DNA of 6,120 nucleotides from DATDRS01 sp035291605 (GTDB lineage Bacteria; Chloroflexota; Anaerolineae; Anaerolineales; UBA6663): assembly GCA_035291605.1 (NCBI GenBank), contig DATDRS010000068.1, positions 1 through 6,120 on the forward strand. Direction: 5' to 3'. Below are positions 1 through 5,207 of the stretch, piece after piece. The notes under the pieces were generated by a model. That model had not been told where the DNA came from, ran no database searches, and saw only the letters and a program-made list of their open reading frames with translations. The first letter of the stretch is position 1. Each line of letters starts with the position of its first letter. The translations under genes and the position numbers were made by a program.

Positions 1-401
1 CATTCGAAGATGAATATCTCGACGTTCTACAGAACGTCGAGGCGGGCATCATGCAGGTCTTTCGTGAGCACCCGGAGATGACCGATGCCGAGGCATTGCA
101 GGCGGTCGAGGGCGCGCTGCGCCTCTATCAGGCCGAAGTGAAAAAGCGCAACCCGCCCGCGTTGCGCTTCTCCCCGCTGGCCCAGGAAGCCTTCGACGCC
201 GTGAAGGCGATGTGCGACTGGCGGCTGGGGCGCGGCGAACTGGTGGACGATTCCGGGCGGGCGGTGGATCTAGGGATAACCCCGAAGACCATGGACGAGA
301 TCATCGCCTGCCTCAAACGCATTCGCCGTTCGATTGAACTCTGGAGCAAGCGCGGCGGGCGGCAAGGTTACTTGAATTACGTAGACGATTTCATTGACTG
401 A
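1..401 (+). CDS. Conserved-looking hypothetical protein, 3' part (start off the window)
   Basis: I do not recognise a named family. The frame is open from base 3 to a TGA at 399-401, giving 132 visible residues. An ATG at 51 exists, but the 16 codons before it (beginning FEDEYLDVLQNVEAG) read like real, acidic, helix-forming protein, so the true start is probably left of the window. The protein is soluble-looking, with no signal peptide or membrane segment. It appears largely helical, with a basic stretch (AEVKKRNPP), a central AVKAMCDWRLGRGEL segment, and a C-terminal region (ACLKRIRRSIELWSKRGG, then QGYLNYVDDFI). I have only a vague memory of similar uncharacterised proteins in Chloroflexota and cyanobacteria. 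It is transcribed toward trpA and its last 11 bases overlap the trpA 3' end, so it is unlikely to belong to the trp operon. Coding status is fairly sure; function is unknown. Confidence 0.72.
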   Translation, partial: FEDEYLDVLQNVEAGIMQVFREHPEMTDAEALQAVEGALRLYQAEVKKRNPPALRFSPLAQEAFDAVKAMCDWRLGRGELVDDSGRAVDLGITPKTMDEIIACLKRIRRSIELWSKRGGRQGYLNYVDDFID

Positions 402-1197
402 CAACCGCGCTTTCGACCAGCGCGGTCTTGAACGCCCTGGCAAATTCTTCTGCCGCCCTCACCGGCTCGGGGCTTTCCCCGATCGCCCGCACGCATGCCG
501 AGCCTACGATCACGCCGTCCGCCATCTGGCCGACGGCGTGCGCCTGCCCTGGCGTAGCAATGCCGAAGCCGACGCAAATCGGTAGGGGCGGACGGCCGTC
601 TGCCCCCCTATTGGCGCGCACGCGAGCGACGAGCTCCGGCAGCCCTTCCGGCAAATGGCTCCGCGCGCCGGTGATGCCCGTGAGCGAGACTAGATAAAGA
701 AACCCGCGCGCGTTCCGAGTAATCATCTGCATCCGGTCGGGCGGGGTAGTGGGCGCGATCATGCGCATCAATGGCATATCCCCCAAGACCGCTTCAAACT
801 CGGTAGACTCTTCCGGCGGCAAATCCGGCGCAATGAATCCATCTGCGCCTGCGTGTCGCGCGTCCTCTGCGAGGCGCGCCAGGCCGTACGTCATAAGCGG
901 ATTGTAGTACCCCATCAACACGAGCGGGATCGTCACGCCGCGTGCGCGCAGCTCGGCCACGGCCTCCAGCGCGCGGGCCGTCGTCATCCCGTTGCGCAGC
1001 GCGATCTGCGTCGCGCGCTGAATCACCGGCCCGTCGGCCAGCGGGTCGGAGAATGGCAGCCCCACTTCGATCAGGTCCGCGCCGTTCTTCGCCAGCGCAG
1101 TCATCACCTCCACCGAGACCTCCGGCGTGGGATAGCCGAGGGGGAAGTAAGGCATAAAGCAGGGACGATGCTGAAAGGCCGAAGCGATGCGGCTCAT
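391..1197 (-). CDS. trpA: Tryptophan synthase alpha subunit
   Basis: TrpA cleaves indole-3-glycerol phosphate to indole and glyceraldehyde 3-phosphate, and passes indole through a tunnel to TrpB in a cytoplasmic alpha2-beta2 complex. The 268-residue protein has the usual family length and TIM-barrel motifs in order: MPYFPLGYPTPE (15-26), DLIEVGLPFSDPLADGP (41-57), GYYNPLMTYG (96-105), GFIAPDLPPEE (120-130), IAPTTPP (147-153), LVSLTGITGARS (169-180), CVGFGI (208-213) and ADGVIVGSA (226-234). E44 and D55 match the catalytic Glu49 and Asp60 of the Salmonella enzyme. I chose the ATG at 1197 because MSRIASAF is the typical family N-terminus and GGAG lies 4 nt upstream. A TTG at 1257 would add 20 residues encoded by an intergenic repeat and is unlikely. 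It is the last gene of the cluster, and its TGA (391-393) lies inside the convergent upstream-edge gene. Confidence 0.97.
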   Translation of the reverse strand: MSRIASAFQHRPCFMPYFPLGYPTPEVSVEVMTALAKNGADLIEVGLPFSDPLADGPVIQRATQIALRNGMTTARALEAVAELRARGVTIPLVLMGYYNPLMTYGLARLAEDARHAGADGFIAPDLPPEESTEFEAVLGDMPLMRMIAPTTPPDRMQMITRNARGFLYLVSLTGITGARSHLPEGLPELVARVRANRGADGRPPLPICVGFGIATPGQAHAVGQMADGVIVGSACVRAIGESPEPVRAAEEFARAFKTALVESAVVSQ

Positions 1198-1201
1198 AAG
1201 T

Positions 1202-1205
1202 CTCC
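1202..1205 (-). promoter_or_regulatory. Ribosome-binding site of trpA
   Basis: GGAG on the minus strand ends 4 nt before the ATG at 1197. It supports this start over the TTG 60 nt upstream, and it lies just outside the trpB-trpA inverted repeat. Confidence 0.65.
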
Positions 1206-1210
1206 GGTGA

Positions 1211-1267
1211 TGATGGCTGATTGTTGATCGCTCGCTGCTGATTGACCCAATCCACAATCAGCCATCA
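1211..1267. repeat. Perfect 14-bp inverted repeat across the trpB-trpA junction
   Basis: TGATGGCTGATTGT at 1211-1224 is the exact reverse complement of ACAATCAGCCATCA at 1254-1267, with 29 bases between the arms. The right arm contains the trpB stop codon (1265-1267), and the left arm ends six bases short of the trpA ribosome-binding site. The spacer carries another GCTGATTG (1237-1244), a direct copy of the one in the left arm (1216-1223). In mRNA this could form a stem-loop between the two cistrons. No U tract follows, so it does not look like a terminator. With the 67-nt gap filled by this simple-sequence material, an inserted dispersed repeat is plausible, but I see only one copy here. 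Confidence 0.8.
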
Positions 1268-2455
1268 CAAATCATCCATGTATTTTGTCACCGTACCCAA
1301 ATCCTTATCCCCCCTCCCCGACAGGTTCACCAGGAGAATCTGGTCCGGGCGCAGGCGCGGCGCGCGCTTGACGGCTTCGGCGACGGCGTGCGAGGACTCG
1401 AGCGCGGGGAGGATGCCCTCCAGCCTGCACAGCAGTCCAAAGGCGTTCAAGGCTTCGTCGTCGGTGGCGTAGGTGTAAAACGCGCGCTCGACCTCGCGCA
1501 GGTAGGCGTGTTCCGGGCCAACCGCCGCATAATCGAGTCCGGCGGAGACCGAATGCGTGTCGGCGATCTGACCATCGGCGGTCTGCAGGACGTAGGTGCG
1601 CGTCCCGTGAATGACGCCCAGCCGTCCCCGGGCGGGATCGGCGAATCGCGCGGCGTGCCGGCCCGACAGGATGCCCTCGCCCCCGGCCTCGACGCCGATC
1701 AACTCCACCTCGTCGTCCGCGCGGAAAGCGTGGAACAACCCGATGGCGTTCGATCCGCCGCCCACACAAGCAATGCACGCCTCGGGCAGCCGCCCCACCT
1801 CGGCTAAAATCTGCGCCCGCGCCTCGCGCCCGATGACCGACTGGAACTCGCGCACCATCGTCGGATAAGGATGCGGGCCGAGCGCCGAGCCGAGCAGGTA
1901 GTGCGTGCCGCGCACGTTCGTCACCCAGTCGCGGATGGCTTCGTTGATCGCGTCCTTGAGCGTTTGCGAGCCGGAGTCTACCGGGCGCACTTCCGCGCCG
2001 AGCAGCTTCATGCGGAGGACGTTCGGCTGCTGGCGGGCGATGTCCACGACGCCCATGTAGACCACGCACTCCAGGCCCAGCAGCGCGGCCACCGCCGCGG
2101 ACGCGACTCCATGCTGGCCCGCGCCGGTCTCGGCGACGATGCGGCGCTTGCCCATGCGCTTGACAAGCAGCGCCTGGCCGAGCGCGTTATTGACTTTGTG
2201 CGCGCCCGTGTGCGCGAGGTCTTCGCGTTTGAGATAAATCTGCGCTCCGCCGAGGTGCGCGCTCAGCCGGGCCGCGTGCGTGAGCGGCGTGGGACGGCCC
2301 ACGTACGTCGCGAGCAACCGCTCGAACTCGCGTTGAAATTCGGGGTCAGACCGCGCTGCCAGGTAGGCATTTTCCAGTTCCGCCAGTGCGGGCATCAGCG
2401 TTTCGGGCACGAACTGCCCGCCATACGGCCCGAATTTATGAGGGGGTCGAGTCAT
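1265..2455 (-). CDS. trpB: Tryptophan synthase beta subunit
   Basis: TrpB is the PLP-dependent subunit that condenses indole with serine to give tryptophan. At 396 residues it has normal TrpB1 length and begins with the family start (FGPYGGQFVPETLMPAL, residues 8-24). HTGAHKVNN (82-90) carries the PLP lysine K87, and AETGAGQHG (108-116) carries the catalytic E109, the same numbers as in Salmonella. GGGSNA (232-237) is the cofactor phosphate loop. SAGLDYAAVGPEHAYL (304-319) contains the aspartate equivalent to Salmonella Asp305, and NLSGRGDKD (377-385) supplies the serine near the PLP ring nitrogen. It is the alpha-partnered type, not the longer TrpB2. The ATG at 2455 lies inside the 3' end of trpF (20-bp overlap) and has GGAG 8 nt upstream, which suggests translational coupling. 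The stop is TGA. Confidence 0.98.
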   Translation of the reverse strand: MTRPPHKFGPYGGQFVPETLMPALAELENAYLAARSDPEFQREFERLLATYVGRPTPLTHAARLSAHLGGAQIYLKREDLAHTGAHKVNNALGQALLVKRMGKRRIVAETGAGQHGVASAAVAALLGLECVVYMGVVDIARQQPNVLRMKLLGAEVRPVDSGSQTLKDAINEAIRDWVTNVRGTHYLLGSALGPHPYPTMVREFQSVIGREARAQILAEVGRLPEACIACVGGGSNAIGLFHAFRADDEVELIGVEAGGEGILSGRHAARFADPARGRLGVIHGTRTYVLQTADGQIADTHSVSAGLDYAAVGPEHAYLREVERAFYTYATDDEALNAFGLLCRLEGILPALESSHAVAEAVKRAPRLRPDQILLVNLSGRGDKDLGTVTKYMDDL

Positions 2456-3134
2456 CAGAGGGTCTCCGAGTTGACAAGCAGAGGAGCAGGGGAGCCAGAG
2501 GGCCAGCCCCCCGCGCCTCTGCTCCCCTTGCCGCTCTTACAAACGCCTTCATCTTCCGATAATCCTTCCGCCTCGGCGCGGCCTCCACGCCCGAGGCCAC
2601 GTCCACGCCCCAGGGGTTGACCCGCTCAACCGCGTTGGCGACGTTTTCGGGCGTCAGGCCGCCCGCGAGGAAAATGGGGAACTGCGCGGCGATGCTTCGC
2701 GCCGCCTCCCAGTCGGCCATCCGACCCGTGCCGCCATAAGCATTGGGCATGTGCGCGTCAACCAAGAGTGACGGATAGCCGGGGCTGATTCTGGCGAACG
2801 CCGCGTAGTCTACGCCGTCGGCCGCGCCACGAAAGGCCTTGAACGCGCGCCCCCACAGCGCCGTGAGGTGCTCCGGCGTCTCGTCGCCGTGCAGTTGGGC
2901 CAGGTCCAGGCCGCAGTCGTCGAGGACGGCGGCGACATCGGCGGGGTCGGCGTTGACGAAGATGCCCACCGTAGTCACTGGGGATCGGAGATTGGAGATG
3001 ATATGAGCGCAGGCTTCGGGCGAGATGTAGCGCGGGCTTTTCGGGTAGAAGTTGAAGCCGAGATAATCCGCGCCGGCGTCAATGGCCGCCAGGGCGTCGT
3101 CGCTGTTGGTCATGCCGCATATTTTGAGGCGCAT
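2436..3134 (-). CDS. trpF: Phosphoribosylanthranilate isomerase with an extended C-terminus
   Basis: TrpF converts N-(5'-phosphoribosyl)anthranilate to the ribulose form by Amadori rearrangement. The start MRLKICGMTNSDDA is the canonical N-terminus and contains the catalytic cysteine C6. Later motifs are GFNFYPKSPRYI (26-37), VTTVGIFVN (53-61), LAQLHGDE (78-85), LLVDAHMP (123-130) with the general acid D126, GGTG (134-137), FLAGGLTPENV (155-165) and GVDVASGVE (176-184). The ATG at 3134 lies 4 nt after the trpC stop. No clear Shine-Dalgarno sequence is seen, so coupling to trpC is likely; an in-frame start at 3209 lies inside trpC and is rejected. The protein is 232 residues, versus about 200-210 in the family. 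The surplus is a C-terminal tail after MKAFVRAARG, part of it encoded by an inverted repeat. The last 20 bp overlap trpB. Confidence 0.96.
   Translation of the reverse strand: MRLKICGMTNSDDALAAIDAGADYLGFNFYPKSPRYISPEACAHIISNLRSPVTTVGIFVNADPADVAAVLDDCGLDLAQLHGDETPEHLTALWGRAFKAFRGAADGVDYAAFARISPGYPSLLVDAHMPNAYGGTGRMADWEAARSIAAQFPIFLAGGLTPENVANAVERVNPWGVDVASGVEAAPRRKDYRKMKAFVRAARGAEARGAGPLAPLLLCLSTRRPSDDSTPS
2464..2467 (-). promoter_or_regulatory. Ribosome-binding site of trpB
   Basis: GGAG on the minus strand lies 8 nt before the trpB ATG (2455) and within the trpF coding sequence. It supports the start that overlaps trpF by 20 bp. Confidence 0.6.
2478..2522. repeat. 45-bp imperfect inverted repeat encoding the TrpF tail
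   Basis: Both ends read inward as GCAGAGG (2478-2484, and the complement of 2516-2522). Imperfect matching continues inward (GCAGGGG against GCGGGGG) around a GAGGGCC-rich centre. It encodes TrpF residues 205-219, beyond the point where the family normally ends. Its composition (GAGCAGAGG and AGGGGAGC blocks) differs from the rest of trpF. I infer a dispersed repeat that inserted near the end of trpF, but only one copy is visible here. Confidence 0.55.
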
Positions 3135-3138
3135 CGGC

Positions 3139-4020
3139 TTATCGGGTAGGTAGAGAGGCGCTCGGACGCGCCTGCAGGCCGAGCGCCAACTCCCGCACTT
3201 TCGCCCCAATGTCAGCCGCCGTCACGAGCGCCTCTCCCACCAGCGCCGCGTTCACGCCAAGCGCGGCGAGCCTGGCGATGTGTTCGGCGGTGAAGATGCC
3301 GGACTCGGAGACGACGCCGATGCCCGCCGGAACGTGCGGGCGCAGCTGCGCGGTCGTCTCGAGGCTGACGTTGAAGGTCGTGAGATCGCGATTATTGACG
3401 CCGACCAGCTTGAGACGGGGCAGGCGCAGGATGCGCTCCAATTCGGAAAGCGTATGCACTTCCATCAACGGGGTGAGGCCGAGGTCGAGCGCGAGCGCGT
3501 GCAGATCGGCCAACTCGGCGTCGTCGGGCAAAGCCGCGGCGATGAGCAGGACGGCATCCGCGCCCGCGGCGCGGGTTTCGTAGATCTGAGCGGGAGAGAG
3601 AATGAAGTCCTTGCGCAGCAGAGGCAGTGAGATGTGATGCGTGAGGCGTAATGCGCGGAGCGTGTCGAGGCGGCCGAGGAAAAATTTCTCGTCGGTAAGG
3701 ACGGAGATCGCCGCCGCGCCGTTCGCGGTGTAAATTCGGGCGAGTCGGATCAGGTCAACGTGCGGCGCGAGCAGGCCGCGCGAGGGCGAGGCGCGTTTAA
3801 GTTCGGCGATGAGCCTCACCCCCCTCCCCGGCTCCTTCGGAGCTGCCCCATTCCCCTCTCTTGGGCTTTTGGCCCAGGAGAGAGGGGTGGGGGATGAGGC
3901 GAACCGCGGGGCCGCAAGAAAATCGCGCGGCGTGAGCGCCTCCGCCGCCTGCGCTTTCAGTTCCGCCAGGTTCAGATGCGCAATTTCCGCGCGTTTATGC
4001 TCCAGAATCCTGTCAAGCAT
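3139..4020 (-). CDS. trpC: Indole-3-glycerol phosphate synthase with an in-frame palindromic insertion
   Basis: TrpC closes the indole ring, converting carboxyphenylaminodeoxyribulose phosphate to indole-3-glycerol phosphate with loss of CO2 and water. I chose the ATG at 4020 because MLDRILEHKRAEI is the usual family start and GAGG lies 5 nt upstream. In-frame ATG 4047 and TTG 4053 would add 9 or 11 atypical residues. The product is 293 residues, against about 255-270 normally. Active-site motifs are present: IAELKRASPS (71-80, with E73 and K75), VLTDEKFF (107-114), LLRKDFI (134-140, K137), LMEVH (185-189, E187), GVNNRDL (207-213) and VSESGI (237-242, E239). The excess length is residues about 41-69, encoded by a palindromic element between the N-terminal helix and the first barrel strand. 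The frame is intact and the catalytic core unaffected, so the enzyme is probably functional. The stop is TAA, 4 nt before trpF. Confidence 0.95.
   Translation of the reverse strand: MLDRILEHKRAEIAHLNLAELKAQAAEALTPRDFLAAPRFASSPTPLSWAKSPREGNGAAPKEPGRGVRLIAELKRASPSRGLLAPHVDLIRLARIYTANGAAAISVLTDEKFFLGRLDTLRALRLTHHISLPLLRKDFILSPAQIYETRAAGADAVLLIAAALPDDAELADLHALALDLGLTPLMEVHTLSELERILRLPRLKLVGVNNRDLTTFNVSLETTAQLRPHVPAGIGVVSESGIFTAEHIARLAALGVNAALVGEALVTAADIGAKVRELALGLQARPSASLPTR
3813..3900. mobile_element. 88-bp palindromic (MITE-like) element inside trpC
   Basis: The ends are 17-bp terminal inverted repeats: GCCTCACCCCCCTCCCC at 3813-3829, and GCCTCATCCCCCACCCC on the other strand at 3884-3900 (15 of 17 match). 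Inside are two hairpins. One is GCTCC-TTC-GGAGC at 3831-3843. The other is longer, pairing 3853-3866 with 3872-3887 around a TTTTG loop, with a 2-base bulge. The element lies wholly within the trpC reading frame and encodes a proline-, glycine- and serine-rich stretch (trpC residues 41-69). It has no open frame of its own and would need an enzyme supplied in trans. A clean target-site duplication is not obvious. The architecture is seen directly; calling it a mobile element is inference from structure and from the resemblance to palindromic elements known inside genes, such as those of Rickettsia. Confidence 0.7.
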
Positions 4021-4025
4021 ATCCG

Positions 4026-4029
4026 CCTC
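4026..4029 (-). promoter_or_regulatory. Ribosome-binding site of trpC
   Basis: GAGG on the minus strand, 5 nt before the ATG at 4020. It decides this start over the two upstream in-frame candidates (4047 and 4053), which have only a distant GAGAG. Confidence 0.55.
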
Positions 4030-4057
4030 AGATTTTGCAGCGCCCATTGGCAATCTG
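4029..4057. repeat. Small inverted repeat in the trpD-trpC gap
   Basis: On the minus strand CAGATTGC (4050-4057) can pair with GCAAAATCTG (4029-4038), with two bulged bases and an 11-nt loop. The stem ends directly at the trpC ribosome-binding site, and the alternative ATG at 4047 falls in the loop. It could shape translation initiation of trpC, but a short stem like this can arise by chance. Confidence 0.35.
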
Positions 4058-4064
4058 CGCTCTC

Positions 4065-5102
4065 TCAGGCCTCGGACATGGGCGTGCAGGTCTGGCTGTA
4101 CTCGACGAGCGCATTGAGTTTCTGCAGCGCCGCGCCAGAGTCCAGCGCGTCTCGCACTTCCTCGACGGCGGCCGCCAGGTTGCCTGTCTCGGCCGCGATG
4201 GCGGCGGCGGCGTTGAGCAGGACTGCGCTCTGGCGCGCGCCGTTCAGCTGGTTGCCGAGGAGGCCGCGCAGGATTCGGGCGTTGTCGTCGGGCGAACCGC
4301 CGCGCAGCTCGTCAAACGCAGCCCGGGCAAAACCGAGTTCGGCGGGGTCAAGCTCGAACGTGCGCACCGCGCCGTCCTGGAAATGGCTCACGCGGTTGAC
4401 GCCGCACGGGTTCAACTCGTCCGCGCCCCCGTAGCCGTGAATGACGAAGGCTGCGCGCGAGCCGAGCTCGCCCAACACGCGGGCCAGCGGCTCGGTGAGC
4501 GCGGGGTCATACACGCCGACGATCTGCACGTCCGCCCCGGCCGGGTTGGTGAGCGGGCCGAGGACGTTGAAGATGGTGCGCTGGCCGATTTCCTTGCGCG
4601 GCCCGACGGCGTGCTTCATGGCCGGATGGAACTTGGGCGCGAACAGGAAGCCGATGCCCACCTCGCCGATGGCGCGGGCCACCTGCTCTGGCGTGAGGTC
4701 GAGGCTCACCCCGAGCGCCGCCAGCACATCGGCGCTGCCGCACTGTGACGAGGCGGCGCGATTGCCATGCTTGGCGACTTTGCGCCCCGTGCCCGCGACG
4801 ACGAACGCCGCCGCGGTCGAAATGTTGAACGTGCCGGTCCCGTCGCCGCCCGTCCCGGCCGTGTCGTAGATCGCCTCGCCGTCGTTGCGCGCGAGCGGCA
4901 CCGGCACGGCGTTGGCGCGCATGGCGCGGGCCGAGCCGGTGATCTCCTCCACCGTCTCGCCTTTCATCCGCAGGCCGACGAGATACGCGCCGATCTGCGC
5001 CGGCGTGGCTTGCCCGGTCATAATGATGTGCATGGCCTCCTGCGCCTCAGCGGCGGTGAGGTCTTCGCGCTTCAGCGTCTTGGCGATGTAGGGTTTGAGC
5101 AT
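4065..5102 (-). CDS. trpD: Anthranilate phosphoribosyltransferase
   Basis: TrpD transfers the phosphoribosyl group of PRPP to anthranilate, the first committed step after anthranilate synthase. The 345-residue protein matches the usual stand-alone length, with no glutaminase (TrpG) domain fused. The N-terminal helical domain is followed by GTGGDG (83-88), the PRPP-binding loop, then FNIST (92-96), KHGNR (111-115), SADVL (123-127), FLFAPKFHPAMK (152-163), RTIFNVLGPLTNP (175-187) and GGADEL (225-230), whose D228-E229 pair should bind magnesium. I chose ATG 5102 because an ideal GGAGG lies 5 nt upstream and MLKPYIAKTLKREDLT is a typical start. An in-frame ATG at 5114 has no ribosome-binding site. 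The TGA stop (4065-4067) lies 44 nt before trpC. Confidence 0.97.
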   Translation of the reverse strand: MLKPYIAKTLKREDLTAAEAQEAMHIIMTGQATPAQIGAYLVGLRMKGETVEEITGSARAMRANAVPVPLARNDGEAIYDTAGTGGDGTGTFNISTAAAFVVAGTGRKVAKHGNRAASSQCGSADVLAALGVSLDLTPEQVARAIGEVGIGFLFAPKFHPAMKHAVGPRKEIGQRTIFNVLGPLTNPAGADVQIVGVYDPALTEPLARVLGELGSRAAFVIHGYGGADELNPCGVNRVSHFQDGAVRTFELDPAELGFARAAFDELRGGSPDDNARILRGLLGNQLNGARQSAVLLNAAAAIAAETGNLAAAVEEVRDALDSGAALQKLNALVEYSQTCTPMSEA

Positions 5103-5107
5103 CGTGG

Positions 5108-5112
5108 CCTCC
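5108..5112 (-). promoter_or_regulatory. Ribosome-binding site of trpD
   Basis: GGAGG on the minus strand, 5 nt before the ATG at 5102. It is the strongest Shine-Dalgarno sequence in the window, and it overlaps the alternative ATG at 5112-5114, arguing against use of that start. Confidence 0.8.
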
Positions 5113-5121
5113 ATAGAGCGA

Positions 5122-5184
5122 TTAAAGATGGGTCTCCAGAAAGTTCTGCAACATTCGTTTGCCGTGCCGGGTGAGGACAGACAT
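5122..5184 (-). CDS. Possible 20-codon small ORF between trpS and trpD
   Basis: An ATG at 5184 opens a 20-residue frame, MSVLTRHGKRMLQNFLETHL, ending with TAA at 5122-5124, 19 nt before the trpD start. GGAG (5192-5195) lies 7 nt upstream of the ATG, in the loop of a small potential hairpin (GGTCA at 5185-5189 with TGACC at 5198-5202). The peptide is basic and could form an amphipathic helix. It contains no tryptophan, so it is not a classical trp attenuator leader. It could be a small protein, a translation-coupling ORF for trpD, the remnant of a lost gene, or chance. It is the only feature I can propose in the 97-nt gap between the two genes, where no promoter or terminator is convincing. 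Confidence 0.3.
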   Translation of the reverse strand: MSVLTRHGKRMLQNFLETHL

Positions 5185-5207
5185 GGTCAATCTCCAATGA
5201 CCAATCT

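Noticed and set aside
1198..1257. Upstream TTG start for trpA at 1257
   Set aside because: It would add 20 residues encoded by the intergenic inverted repeat. The ATG at 1197 has GGAG and the standard MSRIASAF start.
1305..2069. Minus-strand open frame (254 codons) within trpB in another frame
   Set aside because: It overlaps trpB entirely, is extremely Arg-rich and shows no motifs, whereas the trpB frame has every catalytic signature.
1871..2620. Long plus-strand open frame (249 codons) opposite trpB and the trpF end
   Set aside because: It is antisense to the intact, motif-rich trpB. The translation is Arg-, Ala- and Pro-rich with no recognisable domain, typical of a frame shadow in GC-rich DNA.
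3135..3209. Longer trpF starting inside trpC at 3209
   Set aside because: The added residues are a shadow of the trpC end, and MRLKICGM at 3134 is the canonical TrpF N-terminus.
3555..3580. GC palindrome around CCCGCGGCGCGGG in trpC
   Set aside because: It encodes conserved TrpC residues (the ETRAAGADAVLL region) and is expected from GC-rich codon use.
3853..3887. Strong hairpin inside trpC as a transcription terminator
   Set aside because: It lies in the middle of an intact coding sequence, has no U tract after the stem on either strand, and is explained better as part of the 88-bp palindromic element.
4035..4748. Plus-strand open frame (237 codons) opposite trpD
   Set aside because: Antisense shadow of trpD with biased Arg/Ala/Gly composition, no ribosome-binding site and no family motif.
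5103..5207. trp attenuator or TRAP-type leader before trpD
   Set aside because: There are no Trp codons in the small ORF, no terminator/antiterminator pair, and no regular series of GAG/UAG triplets.
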